The translations under genes were made by a program, and so were the position numbers. A stretch of 64,000 bases of DNA from Mesodorylaimus sp. YZB2_4. Its lineage: Eukaryota > Nematoda > Enoplea > Dorylaimida > Dorylaimidae. Below, piece after piece: positions 32,451 to 43,900 of the stretch (its first letter is position 1; the number at the start of each line of letters is the position of its first letter). The stretch lies in NCBI GenBank assembly GCA_030248295.1, contig JASANH010000647.1, positions 930,001 to 994,000 on the forward strand. Direction: 5' to 3'. Below the pieces are notes generated by a model, which was given only the letters and a program-made list of their open reading frames with translations, was not told the origin of the DNA and did no database searches.

Positions 32451-34773
32451 GGCTGTTGTTTTCCCAAAGTTGACAATGGACGCCTTTTAAGGCAGAGCGG
32501 TAAGACCGACTGGTCCGAAACTGGTCGTGTTAGTAGAAAGAAGAGCTCGAACGATGAGTTGGCTTTCTCTAAAGTACCATAAAAAATTTATAATCCAGTG
32601 TTTTGTCACGACAGCATGTTAGGGGATTAGGAAACGCTACAGGTCGCGCGACAGGATGTGAGGTGGATCAAAGTTAATGAATTCTCCGTATCCTCCCCTC
32701 AGGGTACCTCCGAGCGTCTGACCGTTCGACCGTACGCGTGTGCTTGCTATTGGACTCCCGATGCTGTCCCAACTGAGGCCCAGGCGCAAGGCATGTGAAC
32801 GGGTGCTAGAGCAGCGTGTTCGATATCAATTTGGAAATTGATTTGTAGGGGTAGCGACGTGGGAGGCCATGAAATGGCTTACGCGCTAACGCAACAACCA
32901 GCCCGACTAGAAGCAATTTTTAGATGGTCGGCGTTAAGGGAAAACTGAAACCGCTTCGATTAACCTGCCTTCGAGTTCAGTGATGGTGCAGTCGACGTGG
33001 TTAGTTCTTTCTTCAGGCTCAATCGGTCTAGAATTACAAGCTTACAGGTTTTACTAGTTTCTCCTTCCTCAAGGAAAACATTGAATTTCAAGAAAAACTA
33101 AGGCTCTCTTTCTCCGTCACCAAGCAAACCGAGACTGGAATGCTCTTTTAACACATTTCTCATCCTTCTTCGATCATCAAGCAAGAAAATTCCGCGCCAA
33201 GCGTGCGCTCTGGCTGCCAGGAATAAAACTAGGTTCAGAAAAATTCAGCTGCGATTAGATTTCAAACTTGAGAGCAGCCATTGTCTAGAGCCCTCTTTGA
33301 TCTTCCTCTTCCTGCTCTGCCCAACGCCCCTCCCCCGTAGGTACCACAAACATGGCGGTGCCTACAAAGAACCGATCGGGGCGCGTTAGCATTTTTTAGG
33401 TGCCCGCATATAGAAAGTTTATGGACGGGCGAGTCCCAGACGGATCAGGCTCGAATGGATTCAGAAAAATACTAATTCGAAAATCTAATCCCAGGTTTGC
33501 TGCATTCTAATTGCGCTCACGTTTTATCGTCTTTTTGTTTGGGGAATCGGACAGCGGGGTATCTGCGTCCATTCGCGCTTTTTCTTCACGCTACAGCACA
33601 AATTGCTTTGTCCAAATGGCGTAGGCGAAGGGAAGGAAAAAACTCAGAAAGCCTGTCAGGAGCAAGCCTCGTCAGGAGTACTCGAGCTTGGTCTATTATG
33701 ACGTGGAGAGTCAAACGCCAGGCATGCTCAGGAATTTGTCATATCCCATTGCTTAACAACTTCTCCAAATCCGATCGAAATAAACCTGCTTGCCTCCACT
33801 CAACCGAAAGCGGGCCACGCTTCTTGGTCAATAAGCACACACGTGGGCGAGGATAGAATAATTGAATAGATAAATACTGAAGCCTACAAAAAGCTGCCAA
33901 CTCTCCAGTTGCTAAGAACCAAAGTTTTAGAACCATCAATGGCATTGAGTAGGAGCAGAGAGCAGAGGTATTTCAAATAACGAAACAGTGCAAGTCCTAA
34001 TTGCTTCCCTTTTTGCTGCCTTCGTTGAACAACTCGCCAATCTTAGAGAACGTAAAATATGCCCTTTTCGAGCGTACTTGCGACGTATTTAGGCTTCAGC
34101 GATGCATGTATTACATAGCACTGCTAGCTCTGATTTTCCAACACTGCTTAGTCTCTTTTCAGTAGGTGGAAGACTGATCGTGAATCATTGGCCAGCTTAT
34201 TGTTAGTGGGCGAGCTTTGATGGGAAGCTTATTCACTCATAAATGTAGCGAGGTAGTAAAACGGTCGCTTATGCCGAGAGTCGATATAAATTTCAGTACT
34301 CGTACACAATAAGAATTTCTGACTTTACGAGTGCACACAAAAATTGGCTTTATCAGTGTTTTCAATCAGACGCGACACACTTGTTAGACGCTTAGAGAAA
34401 GCTTTGAATCTTTTAAGTTTAGCCTTATCAAAATGGCATAGTTTCAGCAAAGGCTAAGAAATTGAGTGTTGATAAAGTACCTTGAGCACCTCTCCTCGCC
34501 GTATTCTCACATGCTATCTCTATTCTTTGTTTATCTTGTCTTCGTAACTTGAAACCCAATTGACATTGTTTTAGACACGATGTGCGTCTGGTCTTCTGAC
34601 TTGTACTTTGGCACTCGAAGATAAGTGCTTGAAGAGGTTGGAGTCGGTAGAGCGTTGGTAAGAGAGTGAAGTATACTCTTCCGTGGTCCGCCAAAGAAGA
34701 GCAGCAACAGAAGCCCGTTGTCTTGAAAATAGAAGCGATCAATTGAGCTTGAAAAGTTTTCAGCCTACATAGA
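32451..34773. other. intergenic, nothing recognised
   Basis: Divergent spacer between DEG/ENaC subunit 2 (-) and the ammonium transporter (+); promoters of both are expected here. No gene or repeat stands out. Confidence 0.5.
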
Positions 34774-36766
34774 ATGCTGGATAACGACTCCTCGTCAAAT
34801 GTAACCAATGGCCCTGTCACCTATCAGGATGGAGACATCGCGTGGGTCATGTTTGCCACTGTGCTCGTGGTTATCATGTTTCCTGGCTTGGCATTCTTTT
34901 ATTCTGGCATGACCCGAAGCAAAAATGCTTTGCAATTGATCATGGTCGTCTTCGTGGTCATGGCTGTGATGACTATTCAGGTATGTCAGGGGATTGGTTT
35001 CCGTCAAGAATTCATTTAAAATAGATCATGAAAAGCTCTAACTGGAGCGGCAAAAGACGAGACACTGTTCCTGAGGGGTGCTTGTTCCTGTGTCTTATCA
35101 ATCAACCTTCTTCAGTTCTCTGTTTTAGTGGTACATAGTCGGCTACAGCTTGACCTTCAGCTCCACCAGTCACAACGGCTTCATTGGAAATTTCGACCAC
35201 GCGGTATTCCGAGGCGTCGATGGCAAGCCGAATGCCATTACGGACAAAATTCCTTCCCTGTTGTTCGCTGGGTTCCAAAGCATGTTCGCAGCAATTACTC
35301 CAGCAGTGGCACTGGGGTCGGTAGCTGAACGTGCTCGCATTATGCCCATGATTGTATTCTCGCTCCTCTGGGGCACTTTGGTTTATAACGTAATCGCTTA
35401 TTGGACCTGGAATCCAAATGGGTGGAGTTTGGTTATGGGCGGACTGGACTATGCAGGTGCGCCGTGTCTGCCGTGCTGACAAGTGGGTCTGGCCCGCAAA
35501 CTATCGGCAATATTTCAGATCCTTATGCATGAATACTGCGCCACGGCTGTGGAGCAGGGAGCAGGGGGGACACTGCGAGTATACTGTAGGGAAAAGACTC
35601 TGATGAAGTTCCTCATTGCAGATGGGGCCAGCCCGTACGAGTAACACTGAGCAGTATGTCATTTCAGGCGGCACCCCGGTGCACATTGCCTCTGGAGCAG
35701 CCAGTCTTGCCTACTGCATCCTTGTCGGCAGGCGACGCGGCGACCCCGAAGAATTCAAGGCTCACAACTTGGCTAATGTGGTCTTGGGCACTGGACTTCT
35801 GTGGTTCGGGTGGTTAGGATTCAATAGTGGATGCGCCCTGGCTGCAAATATGCGTGCTGTAATGATATGCGTCGTGACCAACTTGGCGGCAGCTTGCGGA
35901 GGTGCCACCTGGACCCTTATCGATTTCGTTCGCGACAGAAGACTGTCCGCCTTAGGATTCTGTTCTGGCGCGATAGCGGGTCTGGTGTGCATTACACCAG
36001 CGTCCGGTTTTGTGGATACTTGGTCAGCAGCCATCATTGGCATCATTGGCGGCACTGTCTGCAACGTGGCCATGAAAATCAAGGAGAAGCTACGATTCGA
36101 CGATGCCGTGGACGTGTTTGCAGTGCATGCGATCGGTGGATGCACTGGAAACTTACTCACGGGTATCTTCGCTAGTAAACGTATCGCTGCATTAGATGGC
36201 TCGGTGATCGAGGGTGGCTGGGTCGATGGTCATTGGATACAAATAGTGAGAGCCTCACACGGCCTTATCAGTCTCCTCGCACACCCTTTCTTAATCATTT
36301 TCAGGTCCACCAAATAACGGACACAGCGGCTGGGTTTTCTTACTCTTTCGTTGTAAGCTTCATTCTTCTCGCCATAATCAATAAGGTTCCTGGCCTGTCA
36401 CTGAGGGCGGACGATGAAACGGAGAAGGCAGGTATGGACATGGCCGAGCTGGGAGAGGTAGCTTATCACTGGGCTATCCGCCGACTGTCATTGGGACATC
36501 ACGGTCTTCAGCAACAGCCCTACGACTGTTTGAACGGCTCGCGGGCACTGGTGGCACCTCCTGACCGCAACAGGCGCTCTGAACAGATGGCAAAAGTACC
36601 GAGTGAAGAGATGCCTGGTGGGCCAGAAAGTGGCACTGATACAATGGTGAGCATCGACACTCAATGCAATGAGGAAATGACAAAAATGGTTAACAAGTTG
36701 AGGAATCACTACGACCACCAGGATGTGATACGAGCGGGACGATATAAGAATGATGGTCTAAGCTAA
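34774..36766 (+). CDS. ammonium transporter (AMT/MEP family)
   Basis: Four exons, 34774-34980, 35129-35456, 35668-36245 and 36305-36766, join in phase to give 524 residues. AMT proteins are trimers of 11-TM subunits that move ammonium/ammonia across the plasma membrane. Marks are VMFPGLAFFYSGMTRSKNAL (TM1-loop), WYIVGYSLTFS, VAERARI, WNPNGW, LDYAGGTPVHIASGAASL (pore Asp and first pore His), GFNSGCALAANMRA, and VHAIGGCTGNLLTGIFA (second pore His), then GFSYSFVVSFILLAIINKVPGLSLR (TM11). The regulatory C-terminus, usually EHGE-AY, reads AELGEVAYHW here. The last about 90 residues are hydrophilic. It converges with the secreted protein gene; the stops are 188 nt apart. In nematodes AMTs serve excretion and acid-base balance, which is inferred here. 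Confidence 0.94.
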
Positions 36767-36954
36767 TCGTGCCCAGATGCACGAACCTTTTATCCTTGTG
36801 TCTCTCGAATCGATTCGAAATGGGTACAGTATATAGCCTCAAGCTTGCTGTCCTGTTGAAGGTTCCTCTTAATATGATAACATAGTGCGCAGATGTAAAC
36901 CCTTTCACGTACGTACATCTACATTGGAACAGCGTAACCTTCAAGAGCATTTAC

Positions 36955-37727
36955 TCAACCTGACTTCTTGTTGACCGAATAATGGCATTCCTCAGAGGAA
37001 AACGACATATCTTTCAGACCGCTGAAATGAAATGCCTGTTCTTGTAGATGTCCTGCTCAGGGGATAAATAGCACTTACTTTCCGTCATCAGCTTTCACGT
37101 AGCTGCAACTAAAGCGATGCACTAGCCTGGTGGATGGCAAGAAATATTTGACTGGACGGCCGTTGCCAGAACTTATTTTAACATTGCGGCACTTGTCCTG
37201 CCGAATGCTGACTTGATCGGATTTGCAACAATACGGGCGATACCTAGTCAAAATATCGTAGCTATACATACGCATCTTGGGCATACGGGGAAGTCTTACT
37301 GCTTACAGTTCTGCTTTATCTCCAGAATCAAAAACTTGGAATCCTCCTATCCACGCGTTCGGATCATTGCAGCCTTCTTCTTCGCCGTTGCACTTCAGAG
37401 AATCGCCCAATTCGCACGTGACATCCTAAACAGGCGAGCATCCGGCTAGTCTTTAGGAGGTTGCGGCTGGTTCAAGTTGGCCTCACCTGTTTCAAATGCG
37501 GACTGAACTTGGAACAGCGATGGCTAATGTCCCGCTTATTCTTGTTGACCACTCGTACGAAACCGGACAAGTGTTCGGTTGGTCCACACTTCAGGTCTTT
37601 ATCGTCGTAAGCGAGGGTTCCGGAGAACAAACACGCCGCGATGCACACCACTGCAGTGTATCTGAGACAGAATAACTTGGAATATTTAAGTGATTGAACA
37701 GAAAGCTGGGGCCACTTACATTTTCAT
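36955..37727 (-). CDS. secreted 10-cysteine protein, possibly dermatopontin-like
   Basis: Five exons, 37727-37720, 37661-37487, 37425-37307, 37243-37079 and 37021-36955, with four introns of 57-63 nt join in phase to give 177 residues. The first coding exon is only 8 nt. The start MKIYTAVVCIAACLFSGTLA is a clear signal peptide with cleavage likely after LA; no membrane segment follows, so it is secreted. The mature part has 10 Cys (KCG, HRC, VTC, LKC, EGC, YCC, DKC, FSC, EEC). Two or three loosely repeated units of the form G-F-x(8)-(K/R)-R/D-x(3)-C (SGFVRVVNKNKRDISHRC; GGFQVFDSGDKAELYRPYCC) recall dermatopontin-type repeats, though the match is weak. Consistent phase, signal peptide and Cys pattern make the gene credible; the function is not known. 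Confidence 0.75.
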
Positions 37728-38200
37728 TTTTCAAAAGTTCGTAATCTATCGATGCGCGTCTGCTGGGTCGAAACGGTTCGAAATTTACAAAGTGAGCGTG
37801 CAGGCATGGTTTTATCGGTTTTTAACGTAATCGCACCCCCGCACAGTTCCTTGCGAAACTTGATTCTCTTGTATTTTACGCCTCGTCGTCTTTTTGGTCA
37901 GGCCTCTATTTAAGGTTGCGCATTGTCACCTGCTCACCCGTCTTCGGTACAGGCCCACCTACCAGTCTTGAGCGCCGATTCCTAGTCAATATTTTTCAGC
38001 CGGATTTGACGTCAAGTGGGTGTGAAGGCTGGTAGCGGACGTGAATTTGGTGCATGATCGCTTAGACTCAAAGATTTCCTGACTCGAAGCAAATGTGCAA
38101 GCATGCGGGACGGTACAACATTTTATGGCCATACATCACTCGAGGCCGGTACAAAAGGTTTCGCAGATCCCTCAACACACAGCAGTTTAACTCGGTCAAG
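37728..38200. other. intergenic between secreted protein and DEG/ENaC subunit 3
   Basis: Nothing recognised. It should contain the promoter of the secreted protein and the 3' end of subunit 3. Confidence 0.5.
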
Positions 38201-40962
38201 CTAGTCATACATTGTCCTGGGTAACCACACCTCGTTTCTCGTCATCTCATCCATGTTATAGACCCCATTTTTAGCATGTTTGTGCAGTTGGCAACAGCTC
38301 CCAATATTCGTCACTGTTTGCGTCCCACTACCGCTGCGTCGTTGCTTCATTCCGTACATCTTCTCTTCGTCCTCCTGCTGCTCGTCGTTGACCACATCGT
38401 AACAACAGCAGCAGCACAAGTAGAATGCTTCGAAGGCTGACATCATGCTCGCGCCCATCCAAAGGCCTAAATGCAGAGGACAGTTTAGTGCTCGAATGAT
38501 TCGCTGGACAATTTATTCTAAAGTGGACATCTGCTAGTATCCCGCCCCTGATCTAAACTGTGATACTCCTCCCAGCTATAGATGGGGAGAGCCACACAGG
38601 CATTATGTTCGAATCACCAGTGCGCATACCTACTGAAATGGGCGCAACAACGATACCTCTTTATTTGGCCAACGGGCGGACACCTCTACAAGAGTAGGGC
38701 GGTACAAACAGGACGGGGAAAGAACCCTCATCAAGCGATGCGGGTTACAAAACCCATGCAAGCCAGACTTATGCGATGTCCTTTCCTGCTACGGCACAGG
38801 TCGTCCTCCTTTCTGACTACTTCTGAATCTCAGTTGTATACAAGTCGAGATCATTGCCCGGCAGTACATCTTATAGGCACTTACCGATCAATCCGCCCAA
38901 CTGACCCACGAATCCATCCCAAGTATACTGTAATGCTTCATCATAAACTGGCACAGCGTTAGGAGCCGGCCATGTGACGAAGAGCAAGGATCGATTTCTC
39001 AAATCATTGCCGAATTCTCGCGTAGTTGTGGAAAATCGAACGGAAAGCTGCTCGCAGGCTGGCAAACAGTCCTCGTCGAAACAATTTTTGTAAGCTTGCA
39101 GTACCTGCGCATCGGAAGCGCCTTCCAACAATTTCGATTTTTCTCTGGAGAATGGACCCCCAGTCGCATTGAAGAAGCCGTAAGAGCAAGGTCTCATTGC
39201 GGGGCTCAACTCGTAGAATCCCCACTCGAAAGCACTATGGTCATAGCATTTTCGGGGTGCGAACTGAAGTTGGGCTTTGGCCAAACAAGTTTCGTTGCAT
39301 CGTTGTTGCTCGTACATCAAGTACTGAGTGAAGCCAGTCCGACAGGTCTTCCTTCTCAGATTCACACTCCTTTGACTGTTCATTTCGAATCGGATTTTGT
39401 AAATGTGTCCAGCTTCCAATCGTATGGCATCTGTCAAGAGTCCGTAGCTGGTCAGGATCAAACTGGCTGGGATTTCATCAGCTATCAAAGGGGCACTCAT
39501 ACTGTTCCAGAATAACGGTACTTCCACGACAAAGTCGTGCGTCAATTGCAGCGGCGAGGAACGACTGTCCACTGGTTCCAAAATGTGATAGGTGGCAATG
39601 TTCCACATTGAACGACGCCACACTCGTAGCCTGTTGTCTGCCCCGATCCACGCTGATAAGTCGTACAAGTATGGTTCGAGGGCGTCGTGCCATGTCATAC
39701 CTGGAACCAAAATATTTAGAGCTGCTATACAGTAAATGAGACTTGGGCAACTGACCCAAGCCAGTGCTGCAATAAGCGTCACAGCTCATGCTGTAGCCCT
39801 GATCGTCAGTTCTTGGCACCCCGCGGTAATAGGATATCAAAGGAGCCCGAGCCAGGGACACAAGCGAAGGGGATTACAGCATGAGCAGGTCCAGTATATG
39901 CCCCTGTAAAAAAGTAATGATTGTAGGATTTTCATTAACAGGTCCCACACCCTCGCAATAGACACTTTTGTGAGTGATGGTGATGAAGATCATCAGGGCG
40001 GCCAAACAATGGTAAGGAGTAAAATAAAAACGTGAGCGCGCAAGACGGGTTTCTTTTGTACTGATAGTTTAGGCACATACTCGTATTCACACACATTGAG
40101 TGCTGACTCACAGTCGTTAATGCAAGAAGCACTGTCTTTTAGGGTTGATACTGTCCGTGTGCACAAAACATCTTGTCGTCAAATTTAGTTTCCATTTATT
40201 CAAGTGTGCCAGTCGTGTAAATATGAAAATATGCTTCCTGTTAAATGTAGGAGCTCTCCGTATTCGTAGTCTACACTACACCATCTTACCAGGATTAGAT
40301 GCCAGATACTCGTCGAACTTTCTTCGTCCTCGCTCGAAGTCGTATCCGGCTGGCAAGTACACTTTCTTATCAACCAAAGAGTGGGCGTAAGCCAATGTCT
40401 CGCCGTCCATCCCTTTCGGTCTGACTTTACCTTTGGGCTCTACCGAGAACAGTTCGTGCGTGTGAGCGACAAGTAGAAAAAGCGGGAGGTGATAAAAATT
40501 ATTCTTAACAGTAACGGTAGTGGTTACGGGTTCAGTGAGGAAATGCGCAGTGAGTTTATATATTTGGAAGAACATAATCGAGGCGCATAGTGTCAGGATG
40601 ATCAACCACAGGACTTTTAATTTTCTCATGGGCGCCTTATAAATCTCCTTGACACCATGCAAGGTCGTGTAGTCAGCGAATATGCGCCAACGATGGGCGA
40701 GATACCGCTTAATCATTTGTGGATCTGAATTCAGCGAGAGCTTGGTCGATGCTCTATGCTGATGGTGCCTTTTCCGTTTCTTCTCCAATTCTAATAAATC
40801 GGGGCACGGTCCATTCGATCTGTCACTCTGGAACTCGGAACTGATGAGTGAACCAGAAGGAGGCACAGCAAAATAACCGGCCCCGCATAACTCGTCATTC
40901 TCTGCACCACATTTCTCCATGGCGATAAAACGCAATTTCCTAAACCTCTTGTTCACTTTCAC
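38201..40962 (-). CDS. DEG/ENaC channel subunit 3
   Basis: Three exons, 40962-40290, 39700-38885 and 38466-38201 (introns 589 and 418 nt), give 584 residues. The N-terminus is about 80 residues longer than in subunits 1 and 2 and holds a basic run KKRKRHHQHR (61-70). HG is at 102-103 (TTLHGVKEI), TM1 about 115-133, then the Cys-rich ectodomain (CNETCLAKAQLQF, RKCYDHSAFEWGFYE, CFDEDCLPACEQL), TWDGFVGQLGG and the GAS filter at 501-503. Five consecutive Cys (514-518) follow TM2, as in subunit 2. The tail is Asp/Glu- and Ser-rich. The pre-GAS intron is shared with subunit 2; the other intron, before MTWHDALEP, occurs in neither subunit 1 nor 2. An upstream alternative start at Met15 is possible. 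Confidence 0.9.
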
Positions 40963-43900
40963 ACGCTAAGATTTGAACTAAGACCACGCAGCAGAATTCA
41001 AATTCTTGCTTATTTTACGATAAGACTCATGCAAAACAGGCACGACATGGCCTTCTCTCGGAATGGGTAAAAATGCGACGTGCTTGGATCCATTTCCTCC
41101 AAAGAGTGCAAGTTGATATCGAATTTCTTTCCCACCGCGCCCGCAAGAGTTTTCCAACAAGCAGAAACCTCTGACAGAAGACCCATTTTCTAAAAGCCCA
41201 TTTACGTATTTCATTACCCATCTGGAATTGCCTGGCTATGAAATCGATGGAAGCCTAATTTCGGTTAGCTGAGTGACTATGGCAGCTTTTTCGGCAAATT
41301 GACGCAAGTGAGTGCCTATCTGGAATCATTCGCCTGGACATGGCCGTACAGTTGCTCTGGTCATAATGCTCAAACTATTATGCGCGGAAGCTGGTTAGCT
41401 CTAGTCGAGTGAGCCTGGAGGGGGGACGCACTAATGACCGCTGGAAATATCGGAGGAACACGATAGGTACTCAAATTTACTGAATCCCTAGCGGATAGGG
41501 CTAACGACAATGAATTGCATGTAGGCTCTCCAATGTCTTCCGCATATAGAGGCGACTTTTAGCTTCGCAGAATTTTTTGCATTCAATTTAATGCATTTGA
41601 TACCCTATCTCCTACCCTTGCGAGCCATTGTAGCATCTCTGCTTTAACTGGTACGCGTTGCAGCGCTTACACTCACAGTTAGTAGTGCAGACTGTGGTTC
41701 CCTCCTTATCGTGAGCACTCTGCTGACCCGCTAAAATCTTTTGGTTCTGAAAGTTCTGTTTGAGGGGAGCTAGTTAAAGGCCACTGGTGTGATTTTGTAA
41801 CACTTTCAGTGCTAACTACACCCTCTGACAAATCATTTCGGCACCCTGACTCTTGCACTAATAGCAGTCGCAGGTGGGTAAGCAGAAACAAAATACTACT
41901 CACTGCTAAAAATTGCTAAGATTTGAGTGCGCAAGGACGAACACAGCCCGCCTAAAAACCCCTTTTCTTTTCCGACTAATTAAAGATATTTAGTTCTTAT
42001 TTGGATTCAGTTTACTAACCGTTAGAGAGACCTAAAAATTGTATTCCTCTATTGTTCCCTGATGCAGCAGTATTCGAAAATTGCACAGAAAAACTGTTGC
42101 TTTATTCGCTGAGTAGGGGGCAGCCGCTTACCTTTCATCGGTCTCAAGGTGACATCGGACAGTATATTGGATCAGTAGCTATAATAACATCATCGAAAGC
42201 ACACAACAGACCTTGTCCCTGCATGGAAATGCAGGGGCTTCTGATCAGACGATCATTTTCAGTATCATTTGTTAGTCATTCGCACAGTCTTTGAACTTTG
42301 GCTCATCCGAGCATCACATAAGCGCGCTGTTAAGTAACAGGAAATTCATAGTCCTTCCATACTGTTTGGTCCATGGCGGTGGTTTGCTTCGACTGACCTA
42401 GCCTTGTTTCTGTGCAGTCCTCACTGTTCATAATCGATTGGTTATAGTGTGAACATCGGCAGACAAGAATTTGTCGACAAGCGGCAAAGTGACCAGGGAC
42501 GCGCTGACCCGCCGGCACAAGAGAAGATCATCTCCAAAACGTCTGATATGACAAACAAAAACTGTTAGACCATCAAATTGTTTTGCACAGAATGACTAGG
42601 AATGACAGGATGACTGGCTTACTTGGTCACTAGCACAGGGCCCTCAATTACGTTTACACGCCAGCATGTAAACCGGGTCACTTTGCAAGAAGGAAGCTGT
42701 TCCTGCCCGTGAGTTTCCTGATCTACGATTCTGTACCAACGTAAGCTCACGACAAACGGAAACAGGATTCAAGGTGCTTTAGCGACCTGTATACAACGCT
42801 TATAGTTAGTCCGCCGCTCTTTTCGTGTGTCACTGGTGCCTTGTTACATTCTACTCCTGTCGCAACATGGGGTCGGCTGCAAGTTTTTGGCGAGGTCGGC
42901 AGTGCAAGTGGCCACTGCTGTGGCCATCAATTCATGGCTGTCGTGTAGATGACACCACAGAGGCCCGCATGCTTTGCATAGTTGCGTCCGGAAACGACTC
43001 CGCCAGCTGTTGTCAATATTCGATGGGTGCACAAAACAGTCCGTCGCCTTGGCTCGCGTCAATGCGGATGAAAATAAAGCTAGACCCCGCGTGAAACTGA
43101 AACCGGAAACTGAATTGGCGTCGTGCAGCCTCGTCTGGGGCCATCATCACCCAACGCTTGGTCGCGCGTGACACTTCCGGTTTTCGACAAAAGTATCAAT
43201 GTTTTATTTCGTGTCAACACGAGTAAAAAGCGATGAATAACAAAGTTCGAGTACGTATCCTAGCTGGGTAATTTTCTACCGCCGACCTGTGAGTATCCTT
43301 GGCACTTGTTGGTTTGGCAAGTAAATATTTTTTTATTTCCTGCTGGGTTCCCTGCAGGTCTGCTTTGAGGTCCCCGATGGAAACTTTGTTAGCTGGCCTG
43401 CACCAACTCTCTCGTTTTATACGTTTCCTCTTCTTGCTGCTTTCTGTGATCAGCCCTGGACATTTGGTTGGAATCCCGTTTTCCCATCGGACCCATGCCA
43501 AGATAAACATGTTTGACTGTTGCTAGCGATAATTGATTCATTTTCTCTGCTAAAGTCCCATCATCGTAGAAGTAGTCGAACCATGCAGTCTAGTCGACAA
43601 CTTTTTAGTGGACCAAACCTGGGGGGGGGGGGAGGTGCCACCACCATACGAACCGAACTATAGCACTGTGGACTTGATGAGAGGTAGGAAGAAGTTTTCA
43701 GCAAAAAGAAGAGAATAATATATACAAACATTAAAATTTTCCGTCATCTCTCAAATTAATCATTCGTCCCACTTTTCAAAGGAAAAGCGGAAGTTGCATG
43801 GAAAACCAGGAAGGGAAAACGTATCCTTGGCTATGCCATTGTGTCCACAGCCGCCTTTCTATCGCGTTTGTGTGCGTATGTCCGGTTGGATGGTTTGATT

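Noticed and set aside
42825-43171. Open frames on both strands with some Cys/His content
   Set aside because: Suggested a zinc-binding or retroelement fragment, but no consistent frame or family pattern could be built.
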